A stretch of 64,000 nucleotides of DNA from Streptomyces sp. NBC_00249 (GCF_026342355.1 NZ_JAPEMV010000006.1:124001-188000), one strand, 5' to 3'. Positions 49,030 through 58,940 are shown, counted from the first letter of the stretch. A program made the numbers and translations. Notes: generated by a model from the letters alone, not told the origin.

Positions 49030-49968
49030 ATGATGGTCCCCGCCGTTCTCCTGTTGCTCGGCGCACTGACCGCAGTGCTCGCCCCCCGCCTGCTGGCCCG
49101 GGCCCAGTGGCCCGAGCGTGAGCCCGTCGTCGCGTTGTGGGTGTGGCAGTGCGTGGTGGCGGCGACGCTGCTGTGCCTGGGGCTGTCGATGCTGCTGAGC
49201 GCGGCCGCGGCCTGGCAGGCGGTGCGGGGGCGGCTGTTCGCCGTGGCCCCGCACGGGGTGGTCGACGCGTACGCGCTGGGCGCGGCGGGCGGCCGGTGGG
49301 CCACCGCCACGGCCGTCGCGCTGGCCTTCGGCGGGCTGTGGACGGGCGCGATGCTGACCCGGGAGGTGCTGCGCGCGCGGGCCCGGCGGCGGGCCCGGGG
49401 CGCCGAACTGCTGCTCCGCGCCCCGCTGTTGCCCGGCGAGGAGCCGGGGGCCTCGCGGCTGGTGGTACTGGAGGGTCCGCGCCCGGAGGCCTGGTGGCAG
49501 CCGGGCGCCGCCCCGCAGCTGGTGGTGACGACGGCGGCGCTGGGCCGCCTCAAGGGCAGTCAGCTGGACGCGGTGCTGGCGCACGAGCAGGGGCACGTGG
49601 CGGCCCGGCACGACTGGCTGCTGCACTGCTCGCGGGCGCTGTCGCGGGGCTTCCCGCAGGTCCCGGTGTTCGCGGCGTTCGAGGCGGAGATGCACCGCCT
49701 GGTCGAGCTGGCCGCCGACGACGTGGCCTCGCGCCGGTACGGCCGGCTGACGATCGCGCTGGCCCTGGTCGGCCTGAACGAGGACCGGGGCGCCTTCGGC
49801 CCGTGCCCCGCCCCGCAGACGCACGTCTCCCTGCGGGTGCGGCGGCTGCTGTCGGCCGCGCCCCGGCTGTCCGCCGGCCGCCGGCTGCGGCTGACGGCGC
49901 TGGCCACCCTGGTCCCGGCCGTTCCGCTGCTGGTCACTTTCGTCCCGGGGCTGAGCGCGTTGGCGTAG
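49030..49968 (+). CDS. M56-family membrane metallopeptidase
   Basis: In this 312-residue protein the zinc motif AHEQGH (HExxH) lies after two N-terminal membrane segments, with a third zinc ligand expected in LVELAADDVASRR. Another membrane segment closes the C-terminus. The family includes BlaR1-like sensors and stand-alone peptidases. No CopY/BlaI-type repressor is adjacent here. Confidence 0.85.
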   Translation: MMVPAVLLLLGALTAVLAPRLLARAQWPEREPVVALWVWQCVVAATLLCLGLSMLLSAAAAWQAVRGRLFAVAPHGVVDAYALGAAGGRWATATAVALAFGGLWTGAMLTREVLRARARRRARGAELLLRAPLLPGEEPGASRLVVLEGPRPEAWWQPGAAPQLVVTTAALGRLKGSQLDAVLAHEQGHVAARHDWLLHCSRALSRGFPQVPVFAAFEAEMHRLVELAADDVASRRYGRLTIALALVGLNEDRGAFGPCPAPQTHVSLRVRRLLSAAPRLSAGRRLRLTALATLVPAVPLLVTFVPGLSALA

Positions 49969-50027
49969 ACCGCCTGGACGGCCCGGCGGGTGCGGGGCGC
50001 GCCGCGCGGGCTGCGAGGATCAAGGGC

Positions 50028-50693
50028 ATGCGGAGCACGATGCTGTCCAGGGCCGGGCTGGGCTGCGCCCTGCTCGCCGCCGTCCTCACCGCTCTGGTGG
50101 TGGCCCGGTGGCGGCCCCTGGCCGATTACGACGAGGACCTCGCGCGGGCGCTGCACGCGCACGCCGTCTCCCACCCCGGGGTCACCCAACTGGCGCGGGT
50201 GTTCACGGACTGGGTCTGGGACCCGTGGACGATGCGTGCCCTGGCGGCCGCCGCCTGCCTGTGGCTCTGGTGGCGGGGGGACCGCCGGCGGGCGCTGTGC
50301 GTGGGGGTGGCGGTGCTGGTGACCTCGGGCGTGCAGCAGGGGGTGAAGGCCGCGGTCGGGCGGGAGCGTCCGCGGTGGCCGGATCCGGTGGACTCGGCGA
50401 ACTGGGCGGCGTACCCGTCGGGGCACGCGATGACGGCGGCGGTGGTGTGCGGGCTGCTGCTGTGGCTGCTGCCGGCGGGGGCCCCGCGGGGTGCGGTGGC
50501 CGCGGCGTGGGCGGTGGCCGCCGTCTCGGTGGCCGGGGTCGGCCTCACCCGGCTCTACCTGGGCGTCCACTGGTTCTCGGACGTACTGGCGGGCTGGCTC
50601 CTGGGCGTGGCCCTCGTGGCGTCGACGGTGTCCGCGTGTGCCTGCTCTGGGCGATCCCCCGCGTCGCCCAGAGCAGACGATCCCGTGCGCTGA
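50028..50693 (+). CDS. PAP2-family phosphatase
   Basis: The 221-residue protein has six membrane segments and the three phosphatase motifs: KAAVGRERP, then YPSGHAM, then RLYLGVHWFSDVLAGW. It probably dephosphorylates undecaprenyl pyrophosphate or other lipid phosphates at the membrane. It lies 37 bases before a TetR gene. Confidence 0.9.
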   Translation: MRSTMLSRAGLGCALLAAVLTALVVARWRPLADYDEDLARALHAHAVSHPGVTQLARVFTDWVWDPWTMRALAAAACLWLWWRGDRRRALCVGVAVLVTSGVQQGVKAAVGRERPRWPDPVDSANWAAYPSGHAMTAAVVCGLLLWLLPAGAPRGAVAAAWAVAAVSVAGVGLTRLYLGVHWFSDVLAGWLLGVALVASTVSACACSGRSPASPRADDPVR

Positions 50694-50699
50694 GTATAT

Positions 50700-50712
50700 T
50701 GGCTCCGAGCCA
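50700..50712. promoter_or_regulatory. Palindrome before the TetR gene
   Basis: TGGCTC-C-GAGCCA lies 18 bases ahead of the TetR start, next to the AT-rich stretch TGAGTATATT. It is a likely autoregulatory operator. Confidence 0.45.
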
Positions 50713-50730
50713 GTCAACGCAGGAGTAAGC

Positions 50731-51354
50731 ATGGTCCCGCGCAGCGCATCGGTCAATGAAGAATTGCGCAGACGTTCCAGGGAGCGGCTGCTGCAGGCGA
50801 CGGTCGAGCTGGTGTCCGAGCGCGGGTACGAAGCCACGAAGCTCGGCGACATCGCCGACCGGGCGGGCGCGGCCCGCGGCCTGGTCTCGTACTACTTCCC
50901 GGGCAAGCGCCAGCTCCTCCAGTCGGCCGTCCACCGGCTGATGCACCTGACCCTGGAAGCGGCGCTGGAGCGGGAGCCCCGCAGCGAGGACGGCCGCGAG
51001 CGGCTGGCCCGGGCGATCGACGCGATCCTCGGGCTGGCCCGGGACCGCCCCCGGCTGATGCGCACGCACATGGCGGGGATCCTCCAGGCGGAGGGCTTCA
51101 TCCAGTGCCCGGAGCAGCAGCGGCTCGCGTACCTGCTGCGGGACACCGTGACCCGGTACGGGTCGGCGGACGTGGACACGGACTACCCGCTGCTGCGGGC
51201 CCTGCTGATGGGGGCGGTGGTGGCGGTGCTGCTGCCGGGGGCGCCGATGCCGGCGTCGCGGCTGCGGGCCGAGTTGTTCCAGCGGTACGGGCTGGACTGG
51301 GAGCTGGGCTGCCCGCCGGACGGGGGTCCGCCCGGCGGGAGCTTCCCTGCCTGA
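50731..51354 (+). CDS. TetR-family regulator
   Basis: In this 207-residue protein the N-terminal HTH is canonical: RERLLQATVELVSERGYEAT, then KLGDIADRAGAARGLVSYYF. The C-terminal ligand domain is unassigned. GGAG precedes the ATG. It follows the PAP2 gene, from which it is separated by its own operator-like repeat. Confidence 0.9.
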   Translation: MVPRSASVNEELRRRSRERLLQATVELVSERGYEATKLGDIADRAGAARGLVSYYFPGKRQLLQSAVHRLMHLTLEAALEREPRSEDGRERLARAIDAILGLARDRPRLMRTHMAGILQAEGFIQCPEQQRLAYLLRDTVTRYGSADVDTDYPLLRALLMGAVVAVLLPGAPMPASRLRAELFQRYGLDWELGCPPDGGPPGGSFPA

Positions 51355-51357
51355 GGG

Positions 51358-52845
51358 TCAGTGGTACTCGGGCTGGCTCTGTACGTTGAGACGGTCCATC
51401 CACACCCACTTGGCGCTCTCGGTGCGCCAGTCGTCGAGGCGCAGCACGTCGAGGCCCTTGACGATGTCGTTCGAGTAGATGTGCCCGTTGTAGTAGTAGG
51501 CCGACCAGGAGCCGCCGAGGCCGGGCTTGTCGGTGGTCAGCGGGCCGCGCTCGAAGTAGCCGATCTCCTTGGGGCTGCTGGAGTCGGTGAACTCCCAGAC
51601 CGAGACGCCGCCCTGGTACCAGGCCTGGACCATGATGTCGCGGCCGCCGCCGACGGGGATCAGCGAGCCGTTGTGGGCCACGCAGTTCTCGGTGTCGGCC
51701 TGGTGGCGGGGGATCTTGAAGTAGCTCTTGAAGACGAGCTTGCGCGCGTCGCCGCGGCCGGTGATCTCGTAGACCCCGTCGGCGCCCCGGTTCGGTCCGG
51801 TGGCGGCGTTGCAGGTGGCGCCGCCTCCGCCGCCCAGTTCGTCGGTGAACACCACCTTGTCGGCGCGCTCGTTGAAAGTGGCCGAGTGCCAGAAGGCGAA
51901 GTTGACGTTGTCCTGGACGCGGTCGATGACGCGGGGCTGCTCGGGTTCGCTGATGTCGAAGAGGATGCCGTCGCCCATGCAGGCGCCGGCGGCCAGGTCC
52001 TTCGAGGGCAGCACGGTGATGTCGTGGCAGCCGGTGGTCTTGGACACGCCGGGGTTGGCGGGCGCGCCCGGGTTGCCGCCGTCGGGGAAGAGGACCGGGA
52101 GGCCGACGACGGCGGCTTCGGTCGGGGCCTTCTTCGGGACCTTGACGACGGAGATGCCGTCGTGCGGCGGCTTGCAGTCCGGGAAGGCCTCGTTCGGGGA
52201 GTACGAGGCCACGTAGAGGTAGATGTCCCGGCCGCCCGGCACCAGCGTGTGGGTGTGGGAGCCGCAGGCGGTCTCGACGGACTTGATGTACCTGGGGTTC
52301 TTCTTGTCCTTGATGTCGAAGATCTTGATGCCCTCCCACGAGGACTTCTCCGTGGCGGGCTGCGAGACGCTGTTGCAGGAGTCGTCGCTGCGGGAGCTGT
52401 CGGTGGAGAGGAAGAGCAGGTCGCCGGAGACGGAGATGTCGTTCTGCCCGCCGGGGCAGAGGACCCGGGTGACGACCTTGGGGGTCTTCGGGTTGCCGAT
52501 GTCGTAGATCGTGAAGCCGTTGTAGTTGCCCGCGTAGGCGTACTTGCCCTGGAACGCGAGGTCGGAGTTGATGACGCCCGGGTCGGCGCTGGGGATGTTG
52601 GCCAGGGGCTTGATGTTGCGGCTGTGGACGATCTCGTCCTGGCCGGGGATCTCGCCCGGCGCGAGGTCACGGCCCTGGGGGGTTCCGGCGCTCTGCCCGG
52701 AGGCCGCTCCGGGCGAGAGGTCGCCCGGGTCGGGGGTGGCGGCCGCCGGTCCGGCGGTCGCCAGGAGCGTGGTGAGGAGCCCGGCGGCGGCCAGGGCCAC
52801 CCCCAGGCCGCGGTGGCGCACTCTGACGGCGTGCAACGAGGTCAC
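51358..52845 (-). CDS. Secreted LVIVD-repeat beta-propeller protein
   Basis: In this 495-residue protein GTG at 52845 with GGGAGG upstream opens a signal peptide (GVALAAAGLLTTLLATAGPA, cleavage near AAA). The rest is a series of LVIVD-type blades (GFTIYDIGNPKTPKVVTRVL, GIKIFDIKDKKNPRYIKSVE, and VSVWEFTDSSSPKEIGYFE). Binding partner unknown. It is divergent from the DUF305 gene. Confidence 0.85.
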   Translation of the reverse strand: MTSLHAVRVRHRGLGVALAAAGLLTTLLATAGPAAATPDPGDLSPGAASGQSAGTPQGRDLAPGEIPGQDEIVHSRNIKPLANIPSADPGVINSDLAFQGKYAYAGNYNGFTIYDIGNPKTPKVVTRVLCPGGQNDISVSGDLLFLSTDSSRSDDSCNSVSQPATEKSSWEGIKIFDIKDKKNPRYIKSVETACGSHTHTLVPGGRDIYLYVASYSPNEAFPDCKPPHDGISVVKVPKKAPTEAAVVGLPVLFPDGGNPGAPANPGVSKTTGCHDITVLPSKDLAAGACMGDGILFDISEPEQPRVIDRVQDNVNFAFWHSATFNERADKVVFTDELGGGGGATCNAATGPNRGADGVYEITGRGDARKLVFKSYFKIPRHQADTENCVAHNGSLIPVGGGRDIMVQAWYQGGVSVWEFTDSSSPKEIGYFERGPLTTDKPGLGGSWSAYYYNGHIYSNDIVKGLDVLRLDDWRTESAKWVWMDRLNVQSQPEYH

Positions 52846-52909
52846 TGTGCCTCCCGTGGGGTCCCGTACGTTTCGCTCCTCGTGGGAACGGAACCTGGAC
52901 CACGGCAGT

Positions 52910-53578
52910 ATGTTCGTTTTCATGGACATGGCAAATGCCTTACTCGGCCGATTCCTGGGGGCGGCGCTGACCGCCGGACTCCTCCTCACCCTCACCGGCT
53001 GCCAGGACGGCGGGGGCGCGGACACGAAGGCGGGCGAGGGCCCGCCCGTGGTCGTCGCCCCGGGAAAACCCGGGGAGAAGGCCCGCACCCTCTCCCCCGA
53101 ACAGGCCGCGAAGGAGGCGCCCGACGACAGCCCGAACGCCGCCGACCGGGCGTACGTGCGCCATATGACCGAACACCACCGCCAGGCCCTCACGATGAGC
53201 GCGCTCGCCCCCGACCGGGCCGCGGCGGACCCCGTCAGACGGCTCGCCGAACGGATCGCGGCCGCGCAGGGACCCGAGATCGGGGCCATGGAGAAATGGC
53301 TCGCCCGCCACCCGGCCACCGCCCCCGGCCCGGACGCCCACGAGCACGCCGCGATGCCCGGCATGGCGACGGAGCAGCAGCTCAAGGAGCTGACGGACGC
53401 CAGGGGAGCCGATTTCGACCGGCTCTTCCTGCGGCTGATGACCGCCCACCACGAGGGCGCCCTGAAGATGGCGGGCGAGGTCCTCGCGGCGGGGAACAAC
53501 GTCGCCGTCGAGGAGATGGCGACCGAGGTGGTGGCCACGCAGAGCGCCGAGATCCACCGGATGCGCGCGATGGGCTGA
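52910..53578 (+). CDS. DUF305 lipoprotein
   Basis: The start is ATG 52910, 52922 or 52928. The signal peptide ends with the lipobox LTGC. The DUF305 domain shows two His-rich helices (MTEHHRQALTMSALA and LRLMTAHHEGALKMAG) that form a ferritin-like bundle and may bind metal. It is probably attached to the outer face of the membrane. Confidence 0.85.
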   Translation: MFVFMDMANALLGRFLGAALTAGLLLTLTGCQDGGGADTKAGEGPPVVVAPGKPGEKARTLSPEQAAKEAPDDSPNAADRAYVRHMTEHHRQALTMSALAPDRAAADPVRRLAERIAAAQGPEIGAMEKWLARHPATAPGPDAHEHAAMPGMATEQQLKELTDARGADFDRLFLRLMTAHHEGALKMAGEVLAAGNNVAVEEMATEVVATQSAEIHRMRAMG

Positions 53579-53629
53579 CGGGCACGGAGGCCGGTGGCAT
53601 GCTGGGAGCACCTGCGGGAGGAGCTCCGC

Positions 53630-55000
53630 GTGCTTCGTGTCGCCGTCGTCGGTTCGGGCCCCAGCGGGGTCTACGCCGCTCAGACACTGGTCCAGCAGCG
53701 TGAGGTGCCGGGCGTCGTGGTCGACGTACTGGACCGGCTGCCGGCCCCGTACGGCCTCGTGCGGTACGGGGTCGCCCCCGACCACGAGAAGATCAAATCG
53801 CTGACCGGAAGCCTTCGCTCGGTGCTCGAGGACGAGCGGATCCGCTTCCTCGGGAACGTGGAGGTCGGCGGCGAGGCCCTGTCCACCGCCCGGCTGCTGG
53901 AGCTGTACCACGCGGTCGTGTACTGCGTGGGGGCGGCGCGGGACCGGCCGCTCGGCATCCCCGGCGAGGAACTGGCCGGGGTGCACTCGGCGACGGCCTT
54001 CGTGTCCTGGTACAGCGGACATCCCGACGCCGGCTCCTTCGACCTGGCCGCGGTGCGCTCGGCGGTGGTCGTCGGGGCCGGCAACGTGGCGGTGGACGTC
54101 ACCCGGATCCTGGCCCGCGGCGTGCCCGAGCTGGAGCCCACCGACATGCCGCAGCCGGCGCTGGGCGCGCTCGCCGCGAGCGGGCTGCGGACGGTGTCGA
54201 TGGTGGCGCGGCGCGGGCCCTCCCAGGCCCGGTTCACCACCAAGGAGCTGCGCGAACTGGGCACCCTGACCGGGGTGGACGCCCGCGTCGACCCCGCCGA
54301 GCTGGCCCTCGACCCGGCCTACGCCGACCCGGCGGCGGCCGGGCTGCCCGCCGTCGCCCGGCGCAATCTGGAGGTACTGCGCGGCTGGGCCGGGGCCGCG
54401 CCGGAGCCCGGCGCCCCGCGCGAGGTCACGCTGCGGTTCTACCTGCGGCCGGTGGAGGTGCTGGGCGGGCCCGACGGCCGGGTCCGGGCGCTGCGCTGCG
54501 AGCGGACCGCCCCGGACGGCCGGGGCGGGGTCAGCGGCACCGGCACGTACGAGGACCTCGAGGCCCAGCTGGTGCTGCGTTCGGTGGGGTACCTGGGCGT
54601 ACCGCTGGCCGGGCTGCCCTTCGACGCCGCCAGGGGCACCGTGCCGCACGCGGCGGGCCGGGTGGTCCGCGCGGGGCGGGCCTCGCCGGGCGAGTACGTG
54701 GCGGGCTGGATCAAGCGCGGCCCGACCGGGGTGATCGGCACCAACCGGCCCTGCGCCAAGGAGACGGTGTCCTCACTGCTCCAGGACGCGGGGGCACTGG
54801 CCCGGCGCACACCGGCCGGAGACCCGCTGGACGCGATGCGGGCGGCGGGGCTGCGGCCGGTGGAATGGCCGGGCTGGCTGGCGATCGAGGCGGCCGAGGC
54901 GGAGCTGGGGCGCTCGCTGGGACGCCGCTCGGTGAAGATCCCGGACTGGGCGGGCCTGCGCGGCGCGGCCGGTCTCGCGCAGGGGTTGCAGGAGCTGTAG
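53630..55000 (+). CDS. FAD-dependent ferredoxin-NADP reductase-like enzyme (FprA type)
   Basis: In this 456-residue protein VAVVGSGPSGVYAAQTLV is the FAD Rossmann motif, with RLPAPYGLVRYGVAPDHEKI typical of adrenodoxin-reductase-like proteins. VVGAGNVAVDVTRIL is the NADPH motif, and GWIKRGPTGVIGTNRPCAKE closes the family signature. It would pass electrons from NADPH to a ferredoxin. GTG at 53630 follows GGAGGAG. Confidence 0.9.
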   Translation: MLRVAVVGSGPSGVYAAQTLVQQREVPGVVVDVLDRLPAPYGLVRYGVAPDHEKIKSLTGSLRSVLEDERIRFLGNVEVGGEALSTARLLELYHAVVYCVGAARDRPLGIPGEELAGVHSATAFVSWYSGHPDAGSFDLAAVRSAVVVGAGNVAVDVTRILARGVPELEPTDMPQPALGALAASGLRTVSMVARRGPSQARFTTKELRELGTLTGVDARVDPAELALDPAYADPAAAGLPAVARRNLEVLRGWAGAAPEPGAPREVTLRFYLRPVEVLGGPDGRVRALRCERTAPDGRGGVSGTGTYEDLEAQLVLRSVGYLGVPLAGLPFDAARGTVPHAAGRVVRAGRASPGEYVAGWIKRGPTGVIGTNRPCAKETVSSLLQDAGALARRTPAGDPLDAMRAAGLRPVEWPGWLAIEAAEAELGRSLGRRSVKIPDWAGLRGAAGLAQGLQEL

Positions 55001-55040
55001 GGGTTTCAGGAGCTGTAGAGGCTGTAGGGGCTCTGGGCGC

Positions 55041-55592
55041 TCAGCAGCCGCCGCAGTTGTAGTAGACGACGTCCCAGTGGTTGCCCTCGTCGGCGTAGAT
55101 GTTGCCGGAGCCCGACTTCCACTGCGGGGCGCCGTCGCCGCGCGGGCCGATGGCCGTGAAGGTGTTCTTGACGTACGAGGTCAGGCAGGTGCCCTTCGCG
55201 AAGTCCAGCTTGTAGCCGTTCCAGTGGGAGTAGGTGCCGCCCGCGTGCCCGGTCTCGGTGCCGCCGGTGATGTTCAGGGCGCAGCCGCTGGCGCTCTTCA
55301 GGGTCTGCGCGGCCTGTGCGGTGGCGAGGTTGAGCTGCTCGAAGGAGGTACAGCTGGCGTTGTTGCGGTCGGAGCAGTTGCCCGAGGACGACCAGGTGAT
55401 CCCGGACTGGCGGAACATCGAGGTCGCGGTGGCGTGGCTGATCTTCGAGACGGCCTGTACGCCGGTCGCGGCCCGGGCTTCGGCGGGACCCGCAAGGACG
55501 CCGAAGCCGGGCGCGAGGAGCGCGGCGGCGATCAGGGCGAGCGCGGTGAGCAGGGAGCGGACGATCGGACGGGTGCGCGGTGCTGCGGGCAC
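55041..55592 (-). CDS. Secreted M15-like (DD-carboxypeptidase-type) protein
   Basis: The 183-residue protein has a signal peptide (SLLTALALIAAALLAPGFGV). The mature part has six Cys, suggesting disulfides. SHWNGYKLD resembles the Hx6D zinc motif of M15 peptidases, and DEGNHWDVVY could supply the second His. If so it acts on cell-wall peptides. The match is weak and a non-catalytic relative is possible. Confidence 0.6.
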   Translation of the reverse strand: MPAAPRTRPIVRSLLTALALIAAALLAPGFGVLAGPAEARAATGVQAVSKISHATATSMFRQSGITWSSSGNCSDRNNASCTSFEQLNLATAQAAQTLKSASGCALNITGGTETGHAGGTYSHWNGYKLDFAKGTCLTSYVKNTFTAIGPRGDGAPQWKSGSGNIYADEGNHWDVVYYNCGGC

Positions 55593-55679
55593 GGGCGGTT
55601 CCTTCGGCTCGGCGACCGTACGGACACGGCGATGGTCCCGTACCCGTACGGGCCGCCAAAAGGGCGGGTCTCGGCCACC

Positions 55680-58600
55680 TCAGGGCGCGTACGGGGAGCC
55701 GCAGCAGCTGTCCCGGGCCAGCTGGCGGGCCACGGCACGCCACTCGTCACCCGGGTCCGTGGCCGGGGCCCGGCCGCTGAACTCGGCGACCAGTGCGGCC
55801 CGTTCGTGGACCGTGCCGGCGCGGACGGCCGCCCGGGTGCGGATCAGGTCCGCGAACTCCGTGAACGGATCCCCGTCGACGACGGTGAGGTCGGCCAGCT
55901 TCCCGGGCTCGACGGTGCCGAGGTGGTCCGCGACGCCGAAGACCCGGGCCGGGGTGCGCGTCGCGGTGGTCAGGGCCTCGGCGGGGCTCATGCCGTACCG
56001 GTGCAGGGCACGCAGGGCCAGGTGGAGGTGGAGTCCGGCGGGGGTGAGCGGCGCGTCGGTGCCCAGGGCCAGCAGCGCCCCGCCGCGCAGAGCCCGGCGG
56101 TAGACGCCGATCTCCCGTTCCAGCGCGGTGAGTTGCTCCGCGGTGGGCGGCTGCGCGGCGGCGGCCGCGACCGCGGCGACGTCCCAGGGCGGCATCAGGG
56201 CGGTCACCCGGGGGTCGGTGGCCGCTCCCGGGTCCTGCCCGAGCAGCGGCAGCGCCGTGAACGGGGTGGCGATCAGGTGGAAGCCGCCGCGGGTGTAGAG
56301 CTCCAGGGTGTCCTGGTAGGTGTGTCCCTGCGGGGTGGCGCCGTGTCCGGTCTCGGCGCGTTCGGTGGCCACCAGGTGCGTGGTGAGGTCCTGCCCCGCG
56401 TGGATGCCGGCCGCGCACAGGTGGGAGCCCGCCGGGACGCCGAGGCGTTCGTGGGCGAACCGGGCGGCCTCGGCCATCTGCGGGAACGGGGCGCGGACGT
56501 AGGTCTTGACGAAGTCCCAGTCGAGGGCGGCGGCGCGGGTCAGGGAGCGGGTGAAGCCCTCCGGGGTGCGGTGGGCGCGGCCCATGCTGTAGGCGACGCG
56601 GGAGCCGTCGAGGAGTTCGCCGCCGGCCAGCAGCCGGGGTGCGGCGAGCCGGCCCGCGAGGACGTCCTCGCGCATCCTGGCCTGCTCGTACGCCGAGCCG
56701 CCGAGGGAGACCGCCGTGGTGATCCCGTAGGCGAGGAAGGTGGCGCCCTCGCGGGCGCCGTAGGTGTTCAGGTACGGGTGGATGTGGGCGTCCCACAGGC
56801 CCGGCAGGACGGTCGCGTCGGAGGCGTCGACGGTACGGGCGGCCCGGCGGCGCACCCCGGGGCGGCGGGGTTCGACGGCGGTGATCCGGCCGCCGCTGAT
56901 CAGGACGTCGACGTCGGCGCGGGGCGCGGATCCGGTGGCGTCCCAGAGCAGTCCGGCCCGGACGAGGGTGTCGACGGGGGCCGGCCTGCGGTAGTCGATG
57001 CGGACCGGGACCGTCCGGGCGGGGCCGGTGGGCGTGGCGGCGGCGTCGAGGGTGAGCAGGCGCAGCCGGGCGCCGGACTGGTAGAGCAGGGTGCGGGAGT
57101 CGGCGGACCACGAGGGGTGGTCGGCGCTCTCGTCGGTGAGGCGGCGGGCCGGGCCGTCGGGGGTGCCGTCGGCGGTGACCGGCAGCAGCCACAGCGCGGA
57201 TTCGGCGACGCAGGCGAGGTGGCGGCCGTCCGGCGACCAGACGGGTCCCGAGGCGTAGCGGTCGGACAGGGAGGTGTGCGGAGCAAGGGGGTACAGGCGT
57301 GCGGCGCCGGTGGTGGTGTCGAGGATCCGGATCAGGTTGTAGCCCTCGCGGAAGCGCCGGCTGAGCCGGTTGCGGTCGCAGAGGGCGAGGTGGCGGCCGT
57401 CCGGGGACCAGCTGGGCGGGCCGGGCAGTCCGCCGCCGCCGAGGGCCGTCGCGAGGGGGGTTTCGGTGCCGGTGGCCAGGTCGCGGACGAGGACGCGGCC
57501 GGACAGGTCGAGGCAGGCCAGCCGGGTGCCGTCGGGCGAGAGGCTGCCGTAGACGCGGCCGCCGGGGGCCAGGACGCGTTCGGCGCCGCCGGTGAGCTCG
57601 CGGCGGCGGACGGTGTTCAGGCCGTCGCGGTCGTCGGTGTAGAGCAGGCCCGCGCCGTCGGGGGTCCACACGGGGCCCTGGATGTAAGTGGTGGTGGCGG
57701 CCTTGACGATGCGGTGCGGTGCGCCGCCGGTCACGGGCGCCACCCACAGCGAGTTCAGGGCGGCGAAGGCCACGCGGCGGCCGTCCGGCGAGAGGGTGGG
57801 CAGGTGGATGCCGCGGACGGGGCGGGGCCGTTCGGCGTCGAGGGCGTACTCCTTGGCCCGGTAGCGGGGCCGGCGGACGGCGAGGGTGGCGTCGAGGGGG
57901 AGTTCGCGTCCGGTGTGGTCCCGGTGGGGGCGGACGAGGCGGAACCGGCCGTCGAGGGTGATCAGCAGCTGTTCGTCGCCGGCCCAGCGCGGCGGGGCGG
58001 GCGCGAGGTCGCCGTCGAGGGCGACGGGCCTGCCGTCCACGACGAGGGTGAGGAATTCTGCCTTGCGGGGGCCGGGCAGGGCGTGGAGCCAGGCGGTGCG
58101 GCCTGCCGGGGAGAGCGCGGGGGCGAGCAGCCGGCCGTCGGGGACGGTGTGTTCGACGCGTACGGGTCCGGGGGTCTCCCCCGCCACCGAGGCGAGCGTG
58201 CGGGCGGTGAGGGTGTCGCCGGTGGCGGCGGCGCGTACGAAGAGCACCCGGGAGCCGTCGGCGGACCAGGCGGGGTCGAAGTCCTCCCATTCGCCGTCCT
58301 GTCCGGGCCCGGTCTGACCGGTGGCTCCGGTGAGGCGGCGGAGCAGGCCGTCGCGCACCCGCAGGGTCCAGATCCGGTACGGGCTGCCCGCCACCGGGTC
58401 GCCGTCGCGTTCGGAGCAGAAGGCGAGCGTGGCGCCGTCGGGCGACCAGGCGGGCGCGCGGTGGTCGAAGGGGCCGTCCGTGAGGCGGCGCAGGCCCGAA
58501 CCGTCGGCGTTCATCAGCCAGATGTGGAACACGCCGTCGCGGTAGGCGCTCATGGTCACCTGGCGGCCGTCGGGCGAGAGGACCGGGCGGGTCGGTTCCA

Positions 58601-58853
58601 GGTCGGGCGGGGTCAGGGCGCGGGCGGCGGAGCCGTCCGGGGGCAGCTCCCAGAGGATGCCCTGCACCTCGGCGACGACCCGGTCCCCGGTGGGGGTGGT
58701 GGTGGCGGCGCCGTTGGTGGCGGCGGTGAAGCGCAGCCTGACGTGGTCGTCGGCGGGGGCCGCCGGGGCCGCCGTCGCGCGCGGGGCTCCGAGCAGCGCC
58801 CCTGCCGTACCGGCCGAAGCCGCCTGCAGTACCGTCCTGCGTGCTACCGCCAT
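55680..58853 (-). CDS. Exported beta-propeller plus amidohydrolase protein
   Basis: In this 1057-residue protein a Tat signal (ARRTVLQAASAGTAGALLGA) is followed by TolB/WD40-like propeller blades to about residue 640, with repeated SPDGR. The rest is an amidohydrolase barrel with LPGLWDAHIHPYL, where the first metal His pair lies, and the closing motif GTVEPGKLADLTVVDGDPFT. It presumably hydrolyses a peptide-like or cyclic amide substrate outside the membrane. ATG at 58853. Confidence 0.85.
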   Translation of the reverse strand: MAVARRTVLQAASAGTAGALLGAPRATAAPAAPADDHVRLRFTAATNGAATTTPTGDRVVAEVQGILWELPPDGSAARALTPPDLEPTRPVLSPDGRQVTMSAYRDGVFHIWLMNADGSGLRRLTDGPFDHRAPAWSPDGATLAFCSERDGDPVAGSPYRIWTLRVRDGLLRRLTGATGQTGPGQDGEWEDFDPAWSADGSRVLFVRAAATGDTLTARTLASVAGETPGPVRVEHTVPDGRLLAPALSPAGRTAWLHALPGPRKAEFLTLVVDGRPVALDGDLAPAPPRWAGDEQLLITLDGRFRLVRPHRDHTGRELPLDATLAVRRPRYRAKEYALDAERPRPVRGIHLPTLSPDGRRVAFAALNSLWVAPVTGGAPHRIVKAATTTYIQGPVWTPDGAGLLYTDDRDGLNTVRRRELTGGAERVLAPGGRVYGSLSPDGTRLACLDLSGRVLVRDLATGTETPLATALGGGGLPGPPSWSPDGRHLALCDRNRLSRRFREGYNLIRILDTTTGAARLYPLAPHTSLSDRYASGPVWSPDGRHLACVAESALWLLPVTADGTPDGPARRLTDESADHPSWSADSRTLLYQSGARLRLLTLDAAATPTGPARTVPVRIDYRRPAPVDTLVRAGLLWDATGSAPRADVDVLISGGRITAVEPRRPGVRRRAARTVDASDATVLPGLWDAHIHPYLNTYGAREGATFLAYGITTAVSLGGSAYEQARMREDVLAGRLAAPRLLAGGELLDGSRVAYSMGRAHRTPEGFTRSLTRAAALDWDFVKTYVRAPFPQMAEAARFAHERLGVPAGSHLCAAGIHAGQDLTTHLVATERAETGHGATPQGHTYQDTLELYTRGGFHLIATPFTALPLLGQDPGAATDPRVTALMPPWDVAAVAAAAAQPPTAEQLTALEREIGVYRRALRGGALLALGTDAPLTPAGLHLHLALRALHRYGMSPAEALTTATRTPARVFGVADHLGTVEPGKLADLTVVDGDPFTEFADLIRTRAAVRAGTVHERAALVAEFSGRAPATDPGDEWRAVARQLARDSCCGSPYAP

Positions 58854-58940
58854 CCCGGTCCCTCGCTCCCGCGCCGTCGGGCTCACTCGCGTCACGCGAG
58901 TCAACGACGGGTTCGCGGGCCGGGCAACGGCCGGAACCGG

